The notes under the pieces: model-generated
Told to the model about the DNA's origin: nothing
What the model saw: only the letters and a program-made list of their open reading frames with translations
The model's database searches: none
Assembly (NCBI GenBank): GCA_018701105.1
Contig: JABIWD010000022.1
Location: 1 to 8,024, forward strand
DNA: 8,024 bases
From: Candidatus Uhrbacteria bacterium
GTDB taxonomy: Bacteria; Patescibacteriota; Patescibacteriia; UBA9934; UBA11717
Direction: 5' to 3'
Shown: positions 1 through 5,034 of the stretch, one piece after another
How the letters are laid out: each line of letters begins with the position of its first letter
How positions within the stretch are numbered: the first letter of the stretch is position 1
Translations under genes and position numbers: made by a program

Positions 1-520
1 CCGGAATCGCGCAACGATGGCGGGTTAATGTCCGCAACCAGTATGACTCGTCTGTCGTTCGCGACGGATCTATAGAAAGGGGCCTAAGGAGCTCTGGAGT
101 CTGCTGCGTAGTGGAGATAGCCTCTCCACATCCAGGAACCTGGCCTATTCAAAAGTCAGAAGCGCTACGCGCCAGTTCCGCGCCATTACCACACGTATAA
201 CTAACGTGGGCAGTCTGAAGGTATTGGTTTACTGGAGGGCAAGGTACTGGGGTACAAGGTGTAGTAACCTGAATACTCTGGGTAAACATGGGTCCTAGGG
301 TCTGCAACATCGCGGACTTCCATGGGACGGTAGCTCCATTCGGGGGCACGGCGAGTTCGCCGGGGGTGCATTGGCGCCCGACCGTCTGACTATCATAGAC
401 TATCGTCCTCCCAATAAGGTGAGTCGACGACTGTCCTGGCGCTTGTGAGCAAGGTTTCGACCTTCAGCTCCTCGTATGTCCTCCCAATAAGGTGAGTGAC
501 AACTGCCAGTCTTCTCAACT
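1..520 (+). other. Gene-free, hairpin-rich region upstream of terminator 1
   Basis: No credible protein gene is present: open frames on both strands are about as long as chance allows at this base composition and lack ribosome binding sites. Local inverted repeats are visible: a 7-bp stem with one G-U pair around a TTCG loop (51-57 with 62-68), a perfect 7-bp stem with a 5-nt loop (111-117 with 123-129), and a compact palindrome at 349-362. The stretch ends in a 20-bp direct repeat and a terminator, so it may be the 3' part of a structured RNA transcribed left to right. I found no promoter within it; the start may lie outside the window. Its identity is unknown and an RNA gene is an inference. 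Confidence 0.4.
405..497. repeat. 20-bp exact direct repeat, two copies 73 bp apart
   Basis: The word GTCCTCCCAATAAGGTGAGT occurs exactly at 405-424 and again at 478-497. Similarity continues loosely for about ten more bases (cGACgACTGtC against GACaACTGcC), so each unit is about 30 bp. The second copy ends 23 bp before the stem of terminator 1. Each copy contains CCTCC and AAGGTGA, which could pair weakly within the copy or with other RNA. Two copies are too few for CRISPR, and no known repeat family is recognised. Confidence 0.85.
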
Positions 521-551
521 CGGCCCTCTACTTCTGTAGACGGGCCGTTTT
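521..551 (+). terminator. Intrinsic terminator 1
   Basis: The left arm 521-531 (CGGCCCTCTAC) pairs with 536-547 (GTAGAcGGGCCG) to give 11 base pairs with one bulged C and a TTCT loop; TTTT follows at 548-551. Strong stem, short T tract. It would end a transcript entering from bases 1-520. Confidence 0.7.
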
Positions 552-572
552 GCTATCTGGAGGGTACTACTG

Positions 573-601
573 TTGACCGTTGCGCCCACACGTGATAGTT
601 T
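573..601 (+). promoter_or_regulatory. Predicted sigma-70 promoter of non-coding unit 2
   Basis: TTGACC (573-578) is separated by 17 bp from TAGTTT (596-601), with an extended -10 TGn directly before it (593-595). Transcription would start near 608. It lies 21 bp after the T tract of terminator 1, as expected for a new transcription unit. The -10 box is only moderately good, so this is a prediction. Confidence 0.45.
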
Positions 602-607
602 AATTTA

Positions 608-1021
608 ACGTCGTCGTGAGCCTTCTTAATCCCAGTCAACGAGGTTGGCAGGATGTCACGCAGGAAAGAAGAAGTACGGCTAGCGGATGCCCCGCGACGA
701 TGAAGAGAGATAGCCAACTCTGGCGAGCCCCGGCACCGGCTGGAGGCAGCCCGCTCAGCGAGAAGAGCGTTTGTACTTGGCACGGCAGCGAAAGGTCTTG
801 GAAGCCAAACGGCTCAGCTGATTCGCGTCCTCTGCTTTGCACATGGTTACATCATGAGTCTGCGACCCTCATGATGGGGATGATGGAACCGCACTTTTAC
901 GGGATGGGTTCGCTCGGCTCGAGAAGTTTCCATCTAACGGCACCAGCGACGTTTGATACGTAGTTGCGTAGCCGCATCCCTTCAACAAGTTCCCTCAGCT
1001 ATCTGCTGCAGGGGCTTTTTC
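608..1021 (+). ncRNA. Candidate structured non-coding RNA, unit 2 (about 410 nt)
   Basis: This interval is bounded by a predicted promoter (573-601) and an intrinsic terminator (991-1024), and no convincing protein gene lies between. Visible hairpins are: 752-756 with 765-769 (5 bp); a perfect 9-bp stem CATCATGAG (850-858) with 868-876 around a 9-nt loop; 913-916 with 920-923; and 965-968 with 973-976. A longer-range pairing GGGATG (901-906) with CATCCC (975-980) would enclose the last two. I looked for signatures of tmRNA, RNase P RNA, SRP RNA and tRNA and saw none. The boundaries come from promoter and terminator calls. The 115-codon frame at 616-963 is judged chance. Function unknown; RNA status is inferred. 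Confidence 0.35.
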
Positions 1022-1024
1022 TTT
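991..1024 (+). terminator. Intrinsic terminator 2
   Basis: CCCT/CAGC (992-999) pairs with GCTG/AGGG (1005-1013) with one bulged C (1009) and a 5-nt loop, extended by a T-G wobble (991 with 1014). TTTTTCTTT follows at 1016-1024. The tail from 1012 to 1026 is identical over 15 bases to that of terminator 3, which suggests common ancestry or a conserved terminator design. Confidence 0.75.
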
Positions 1025-1031
1025 ACGCGGT

Positions 1032-1060
1032 TTGACAGAAGGGTGGGGCTGGTATAAATT
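1032..1060 (+). promoter_or_regulatory. Predicted strong sigma-70 promoter of non-coding unit 3
   Basis: A perfect -35 hexamer TTGACA (1032-1037) is followed by GGTATAAATT. Read as TAAATT (1055-1060) the spacer is 17 bp; read as TATAAA (1053-1058) it is 15 bp. Transcription would start near 1065. It begins directly after terminator 2, so it would drive only the interval ending at terminator 3. This is the best promoter match in the window, yet no protein gene follows it. Confidence 0.6.
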
Positions 1061-1065
1061 ACGCG

Positions 1066-1399
1066 AATCGAATCCAAGGTTAGCCGGGGGCGACCCGGTG
1101 ACTGAGGATGCGTGACGAAAAACCGTCAGAGTGACGCAGAGCTACGGCCCCTGCAAAGCGTCTCTTAATCTCGCCTCTACCAGGCTGTTCACGGATCGTG
1201 GATAGTAGCGAGAAAAGTACACATAGGAGAAGCGGAAGCCATCCTATGGGGGACAAGTGACCCTTGCGTGCTGTGATCATTAGCACGTTCGGCGTCTGGT
1301 CTTGCGGCCCCGGGTAGTATCTCTAGCCCACGGAGATCGATACCTGCGCGGCCGCACTCATCAACGGAGCTCCTCCAACACGCTGTTGGAGGGCTTTTT
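1066..1399 (+). ncRNA. Candidate structured non-coding RNA, unit 3 (about 335 nt)
   Basis: A consensus-like promoter and a strong terminator enclose about 335 nt without a credible protein gene. Hairpins fill it: 1084-1088 with 1094-1098; 1113-1117 with 1124-1128 (alternatively 1109-1113 with 1134-1138); 1190-1193 with 1197-1200; a perfect 7-bp stem 1222-1228 with 1242-1248; 1267-1272 with 1282-1287; and a compound stem in which TGCGGCC (1303-1309) pairs with GGCCGCA (1350-1356), GGTA (1313-1316) with TACC (1341-1344), and ATCTC (1319-1323) with GAGAT (1333-1337). The size suits tmRNA or RNase P RNA, but I do not see the conserved core motifs of either. Identity is unknown; a distinct or very divergent structured RNA is the working inference. 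Confidence 0.4.
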
Positions 1400-1403
1400 C
1401 TTT
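1368..1403 (+). terminator. Intrinsic terminator 3
   Basis: CCTCCAACA (1372-1380) pairs perfectly with TGTTGGAGG (1384-1392) around a CGC loop. Pairing extends three more base pairs (1368-1370 with 1393-1395) past a bulged T at 1371. TTTTTCTTT follows (1395-1403). A classic intrinsic terminator that insulates the sigma-factor operon from the upstream non-coding region. Confidence 0.85.
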
Positions 1404-1409
1404 ACAAAT

Positions 1410-1438
1410 GTAACGATTTAGGGTTACTTGTGTATACT
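1410..1438 (+). promoter_or_regulatory. Predicted promoter of the sigma-factor operon, with a short inverted repeat
   Basis: TATACT (1433-1438) is a good -10 box lying 12 nt before the ATG at 1451, so the transcript would start near 1445 with a leader of only about 6 nt. No convincing -35 hexamer is seen. In its place is an inverted repeat GTAAC (1410-1414) and GTTAC (1423-1427) with 8 bp between, a possible binding site for a regulator. The repeat is short and could be chance. Confidence 0.45.
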
Positions 1439-1450
1439 TAGACAGAACAT

Positions 1451-1939
1451 ATGCAGCGCAAACAATTTCAGAAGCTATATACAACTCTATTCGACCCCAT
1501 ATATCGATTCATTTACTTCCGTGTTGGGGGTGATGTAGAGGTTGCGGAGGACCTTACTTCTGAAGTTTTCATGAAGGCTCTTGAGCATATTGAAAAACTC
1601 GATGAAGACAACCATCCAAAGGCTTGGTTGTATACGGTGGCTCGGAACAAGTTAAAGAATCACTATAGAGATAAGAAGGTGGAAGTGGACATAGATAAGG
1701 TCGCACCATTTCTGGAAGGTGAGGACGGTAGAGTGATGCTGGAAAAGCTTGGAGATGAGCATGTGCTACTAGAAGCGATGGACAGGCTCGAGAAGGAGGA
1801 CAGACGTATCATTGAAATGAAACATCTTGAAGGGTTTTCCTTCAAGGACATTGCAGAGATTCTGGGAAAGAAACCCGGCGCGATACGAGTGAAGTCGCAC
1901 AGAGCAATGAAAAAACTGAGAAAACTAATTAAGGTCTGA
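1451..1939 (+). CDS. RNA polymerase sigma factor, sigma-70 family (small, ECF-like)
   Basis: At 162 residues this is a small sigma factor with only regions 2 and 4, the architecture of group 4 (ECF) factors, which direct RNA polymerase to a limited promoter set. Region 2 spans about residues 8-75, with the polymerase-binding segment ending in AEDLTSEVFMKAL (32-44) and the promoter-melting/-10 segment AWLYTVARNKLKNHYR (58-73). Region 4 spans about 108-159, with a helix-turn-helix (FSFKDIAEILGKKPGAIRVK, 129-148) expected to read the -35 element. An acidic linker joins them. There is no Shine-Dalgarno sequence before the ATG; the -10 box sits 12 nt upstream, suggesting a near-leaderless mRNA. 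One base separates its TGA from the next ATG, so it is very likely co-expressed with the membrane protein that follows. Which genes it controls cannot be told. Confidence 0.92.
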   Translation: MQRKQFQKLYTTLFDPIYRFIYFRVGGDVEVAEDLTSEVFMKALEHIEKLDEDNHPKAWLYTVARNKLKNHYRDKKVEVDIDKVAPFLEGEDGRVMLEKLGDEHVLLEAMDRLEKEDRRIIEMKHLEGFSFKDIAEILGKKPGAIRVKSHRAMKKLRKLIKV

Positions 1940-1940
1940 T

Positions 1941-2621
1941 ATGAAGAAGCAATTCAAAAACCTTAGGCGAAGTTCAAAGCCATCTATCGTTTTTAAGAAA
2001 CGGTTGTGGTTGCGAATCGATGCGGAGCTTCCAGTTCCGGGACGAAAGTCATTGGTTCTTCGCTACACCTATGTAGTGGGACTCGCATCCGTCGTCATGA
2101 TGACAACTGGCATGGGAACCTATGCGTACGCGGCCGATGGCGTTACTCCGGACAGCTCGTTGTATGGTGTAAAGACAAGCATCGAGTCGGTTGAGTCTAG
2201 ATTCCACCGCTCGCCAGAGTCCATGGCATCATTTCACGCAAGGATGGCCGGGCGACGCCATAGGGAGCTTGACCACGTTAAGTCTAAGCTAGGACGTGAG
2301 GCATTGGAAGAAAAGCTGGCTCATATTCTCGGAGTCACCGCGGTTGATCTTGAGGGTGTGAAAGAGGATGTTGAAAAACGAGAAACTATTGAATTGGAGA
2401 TGAGAAGGATTCATGAACTTCGATTCAAAGAACAGGCAGAGACTTTTTACAACGAACTTCATAATAAGGTGGATCAGTACGAGATGCGCGGAGAGCTTGA
2501 TGCCGAGAATGCAAAAGAACTGCGAGATACATTCTGGGACGTAAAGGAGAGAAAAATATACATGATGGACCACTATGAGGGCGAGATAGATCGCCGACGA
2601 TTGGATTCAATTCACAGATAA
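1941..2621 (+). CDS. DUF5667-like single-pass membrane protein, predicted partner of the sigma factor
   Basis: The 226-residue protein has a basic N-terminal tail (1-41), one hydrophobic segment at about 43-63, then a long, charged, mostly helical region to the end. Just after the membrane segment, DGVTPDSSLYGVKTSIESVE (67-86) resembles the [DG]-D-x-L-Y-x-V-K pattern of DUF5667 domains, which often follow sigma-70 genes in Patescibacteria and Actinobacteria. The short N-terminal part would face the cytoplasm and the helical part the outside. It starts 1 nt after the sigma gene, preceded by a weak AAGG 6 nt upstream, so coupling is likely. The pairing suggests an anti-sigma or envelope-sensing role, but no classical anti-sigma zinc finger (HxxxCxxC) is present, so that role is inference. 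The stop codon abuts a terminator. Confidence 0.75.
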   Translation: MKKQFKNLRRSSKPSIVFKKRLWLRIDAELPVPGRKSLVLRYTYVVGLASVVMMTTGMGTYAYAADGVTPDSSLYGVKTSIESVESRFHRSPESMASFHARMAGRRHRELDHVKSKLGREALEEKLAHILGVTAVDLEGVKEDVEKRETIELEMRRIHELRFKEQAETFYNELHNKVDQYEMRGELDAENAKELRDTFWDVKERKIYMMDHYEGEIDRRRLDSIHR

Positions 2622-2641
2622 CGGGAGAAATCCCGTTTTTT
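2621..2641 (+). terminator. Intrinsic terminator of the sigma-factor operon
   Basis: ACGGGA (2621-2626) pairs with TCCCGT (2631-2636) around a GAAA tetraloop, followed by a run of T ending at 2641. The first base of the stem is the last base of the upstream stop codon. The next promoter begins immediately after, showing how compact this genome is. Confidence 0.8.
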
Positions 2642-2668
2642 GTATAAAGATGGCGGTTTTGATAAACT
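2640..2668 (+). promoter_or_regulatory. Predicted promoter of cysS
   Basis: Two -10 candidates exist: TATAAA (2643-2648), giving a leader of about 14 nt, and TAAACT (2663-2668), which touches the ATG at 2669 and has a weak -35 TTGTAT (2640-2645) 17 bp upstream. In the second case transcription would start near 2675 and the true start codon would be ATG 2678 (residue 4). Neither start has a Shine-Dalgarno sequence. Confidence 0.4.
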
Positions 2669-4057
2669 ATGGCCAATATGGAAATCAAATTGTACAACGC
2701 ATTAACACGAAAGAAAGAGCTGTTTGAGCCAACGGATCCGGACGTGACGAAGGTTTACGCTTGTGGGCCTACGGTTTACAACACGGTGTCGATTGGAAAC
2801 TTTCGAACGTTTTTGTTTACGGACATGCTAGTTCGGACGCTTGAGTACAATAGACAGTCTGTGAGATTCGTCATGAACATCACCGATGTTGGACATTTGG
2901 TTTCAGATGGAGACGATGGAGAGGATAAGCTCGAGGTTGGTTCTGCTCGAGAGGGGAAGACGGCATGGGAAGTGGCAGAAGAATATACTGCACAATTCTT
3001 GCTTGATGCTGATCGCCTGAACCTGCGTAAGCCAGACGAGTTGCCAAAAGCTACCGACCATATTGAAGAGCAGATTGCGATGGTTCAAGAGCTCGAGAAG
3101 AAAGGTTTTACCTACACTATTTCTGATGGTGTGTACTTTGACACTTCCAAACTCGACAATTACGGCGAGCTTGCTGGACAGAAGGTTGAAGACAAGGAGG
3201 CCGGCGCGCGCGTCGAGGTGAATCAAGAAAAGAAGCATGCTACTGATTTTGCGCTTTGGAAGATTTCACCGGAAGGCGAGAAGCGTCAGATGGAATGGGA
3301 ATCACCTTGGGGCGTAGGATTCCCTGGTTGGCACATTGAGTGTACTGCGATGTCGGTAAAATATCTGGGACCACTGTATGACATTCATACGGGTGGCATG
3401 GATTTGAAAATGGTTCATCATCCTAATGAGATTGCACAGTCCGAGGGTGCGCTTGGAACAACTGAGGCACGGTTCTGGATGCATGGAGAGTTCCTGCAGG
3501 TTGATAGTGGCAAGATGAGCAAGTCTTTAGGTAACGCAAACACGGTTGACGACATCATCGCAAAAAATATTGACCCATTGGCATTTAGATACCTGACGCT
3601 CACAGCTCATTATCGATCTCATCTAAACTTTACATGGGAATCACTGGAGGCTGCTCAGAGTGCACTGAAAAAGCTCCGCATGATCGTACGAGATTGGGAT
3701 ACTCCTGCAATTGGTTGCGCCGAATACGAGAAGCGTTTTGCATCTGCGATAAACGATGACTTGGATATGCCGCAGGCGGTTGCTATTGTTTGGGAGCTTG
3801 TACATGATGCATCGCAACAAACGAGCGCGAAGGCTCAGTCATTGCTAAAATTTGAGTCAGTACTTGGTCTAGGTTTGCGAGATTATATTTCACGAGAGTT
3901 GGTTGTACCAGAAGATGTGCAGAAGCTCGTTGATCAGAGAGAGGTCGCCCGCGACACAAAAGATTGGGAAGAGGGTGACAGGTTGCGAGATGAGGCGCAG
4001 AAATTAGGATTTGTTATCGAAGACACACCAGACGGTCAGCGTGTAACAGAAGAGTAA
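2669..4057 (+). CDS. cysS: Cysteinyl-tRNA synthetase
   Basis: Class I aminoacyl-tRNA synthetase that activates cysteine with ATP and charges tRNA-Cys in the cytoplasm. The 462-residue length matches the family (E. coli 461) and it aligns end to end. Visible landmarks are YACGPTVYN (30-38) with zinc ligand Cys32; the WHIEC motif with zinc ligand Cys225; HHPNE (250-254), giving zinc ligands His250 and Glu254; KMSKS at 282-286; and a C-terminal tRNA-binding region with the typical RDTKDWEEGDRLRDEAQKLG segment. Odd point: the HIGH signature, CHIGH in E. coli and HIGN in many bacteria, reads SIGN here (Ser41-Asn44), so the first histidine is lost. All other active-site marks are intact, so I expect a working enzyme. 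ATG 2678 (residue 4) is an alternative start. It is monocistronic and converges on corA. Confidence 0.97.
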   Translation: MANMEIKLYNALTRKKELFEPTDPDVTKVYACGPTVYNTVSIGNFRTFLFTDMLVRTLEYNRQSVRFVMNITDVGHLVSDGDDGEDKLEVGSAREGKTAWEVAEEYTAQFLLDADRLNLRKPDELPKATDHIEEQIAMVQELEKKGFTYTISDGVYFDTSKLDNYGELAGQKVEDKEAGARVEVNQEKKHATDFALWKISPEGEKRQMEWESPWGVGFPGWHIECTAMSVKYLGPLYDIHTGGMDLKMVHHPNEIAQSEGALGTTEARFWMHGEFLQVDSGKMSKSLGNANTVDDIIAKNIDPLAFRYLTLTAHYRSHLNFTWESLEAAQSALKKLRMIVRDWDTPAIGCAEYEKRFASAINDDLDMPQAVAIVWELVHDASQQTSAKAQSLLKFESVLGLGLRDYISRELVVPEDVQKLVDQREVARDTKDWEEGDRLRDEAQKLGFVIEDTPDGQRVTEE

Positions 4058-4059
4058 CC

Positions 4060-4086
4060 AAAAACGAGCCTCGTCGGCTCGTTTTT
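4060..4086. terminator. Bidirectional terminator between cysS and corA
   Basis: AAAAACGAGCC (4060-4070) pairs perfectly with GGCTCGTTTTT (4076-4086) around a TCGTC loop. The A run on one side and T run on the other make it a terminator on both strands. It begins 2 nt after the cysS stop and its right arm overlaps the corA stop codon (4085-4087), so one element serves both convergent genes. Confidence 0.88.
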
Positions 4087-4993
4087 ACTTTTGTGCTTTT
4101 CCTATTATGTATACCGTTACACCACTTACTGCCATTAGACCGACTATCATCCAGAAGTTGATCGGTATGTTTGCAACGAGAGGGAACTGAACGTTCATTC
4201 CGAACATTCCTGCGAGCAACGTTGCGGGCAATACCAGCAATGATAGCGATGTAAGGAGTCGGATCTGTGAGTTTGTTCTGTAGTTTAGAACGGTTTCGTG
4301 GGTTCTATGAAGGGTTTCTGCTGTCATCTGTTCCATTCGCAGACTCGTTTGAATCTCTTTGAGGTGCATCTGTAGGTCGTTGTACTGGTTATGGATTTTT
4401 GACGCTGTCGTTTTCGTGAGGGATGCAGTGAAACGATCCAACATTATGCTCTGGTTTTCAATTGCCTTTTGAATATCGATGATATTCGTCTGCATAGTGA
4501 GTATGTCCTCGAGCACATGCTTCTTGTGCAAAATACCTTGCTCCATGTCGTCGAGTCTTTCTGCGATGTCATCGAGTGTTCCGTATACGTCAGAAACAAG
4601 CTCGTGGAGAATAGAGCTCACCAGTGTTGCTGGATGGCTCATGATTTTGTGCGACTTTGACTTTGAGACCTCCTTGAACATCGTACGCACACCTGGCAAG
4701 CTCGACTTTTGTATCGTGATTACTTGCTTCGAAGTCATGATTATGTCGAGTTCCTTTAGAACTACGTCGTCACTATCGTCTTCGAACTGGGGGTGAATCA
4801 AAATCAGTAGGATGTAATCTTCGGAATCAAAAAGACGTGACCGATGACTTTCTGTCATCAGCGCGTCTAGGTGGTCAGCGCCCAACTTGAACTTTTTGCC
4901 AAGAGCTTGCAGTTCAGATTTTGGTGGGCGGGTAAGGTAGGTCCACTCAGTAGGACCGCGCTTAACGCGTTGTGGTGTTTTCCTCCTTGGCAT
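4085..4993 (-). CDS. corA: CorA-family magnesium/cobalt transport protein
   Basis: Inner-membrane divalent-cation channel of the CorA family, which works as a pentamer admitting Mg2+ (and Co2+ or Ni2+). The protein has 302 residues, somewhat short of the usual 315-350. Residues 1 to about 150 form the cytoplasmic sensor domain; about 150-245 is a long helical, coiled-coil-like stretch (the stalk helix). Two membrane helices close the protein: TM1 at about 246-265, ending in the family signature GMN at 265-267, and TM2 at about 280-298, followed by a short basic tail. The loop after GMN is NVQFPLVANIPINF, in place of the common MPE sequence, a frequent variation. The ATG at 4993 is preceded by a -10 box and no Shine-Dalgarno sequence. 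Family assignment is firm; ion preference is not visible. Confidence 0.93.
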   Translation of the reverse strand: MPRRKTPQRVKRGPTEWTYLTRPPKSELQALGKKFKLGADHLDALMTESHRSRLFDSEDYILLILIHPQFEDDSDDVVLKELDIIMTSKQVITIQKSSLPGVRTMFKEVSKSKSHKIMSHPATLVSSILHELVSDVYGTLDDIAERLDDMEQGILHKKHVLEDILTMQTNIIDIQKAIENQSIMLDRFTASLTKTTASKIHNQYNDLQMHLKEIQTSLRMEQMTAETLHRTHETVLNYRTNSQIRLLTSLSLLVLPATLLAGMFGMNVQFPLVANIPINFWMIVGLMAVSGVTVYIIGKAQK

Positions 4994-5034
4994 GTTGATA
5001 GTATATCACAGCTTCATGATATAATTGTTACGTT
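4994..5034. promoter_or_regulatory. 41-bp divergent promoter region, corA and the 5035 operon
   Basis: On the minus strand TATACT (5005-5000) lies 6 nt before the corA ATG. On the plus strand TATAAT (5020-5025) lies 9 nt before the ATG at 5035, with a possible -35 TTGATA (4995-5000) at an overlong 19-bp spacing. The -35 zone of each promoter overlaps the -10 box of the other, so two polymerases could hardly bind at once. Both transcripts would be leaderless or nearly so. Confidence 0.55.

Noticed and set aside
149..465. A minus-strand frame open for about 104 codons, ending in a Pro/Cys-rich peptide (TPCTPVPCPPVNQY)
   Set aside because: The peptide looks vaguely protein-like, but upstream it meets a TGA near 466, the length fits chance, and no family is recognised. 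A decayed gene fragment cannot be excluded.
405..497. CRISPR array
   Set aside because: Only two copies of the 20-bp word exist, at a single 73-bp spacing, with no further repeats and no cas genes.
405..497. Eukaryotic splice donors (AAGGTGAGT in both repeat copies)
   Set aside because: The rest of the window is plainly bacterial with intact intronless genes; the resemblance is incidental.
616..963. A 115-codon open frame on the plus strand
   Set aside because: It lies in the structured tract, has no ribosome binding site, contains no recognisable domain, and its length is close to the longest open run expected by chance in six frames of 1.4 kb at this composition.
1..1405. tRNA, tmRNA, RNase P RNA, SRP RNA or rRNA genes
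   Set aside because: I searched by eye for T-loop sequences in a paired arm, the RNase P GAGGAAAGTCC core, the SRP GGAAGGAAGC loop and rRNA landmarks on both strands and found none. A covariance-model search could still overturn this.
1..1405. Integron cassette array (attC-like hairpins)
   Set aside because: No GTTRRRY/RYYYAAC pairs at suitable spacing, no integrase and no cassette genes.
1937..1939. TGA as a recoded glycine codon, as in some Patescibacteria
   Set aside because: TGA ends the sigma factor at its normal length and is followed 1 nt later by the next gene's ATG; no internal TGA is seen in the conserved genes.
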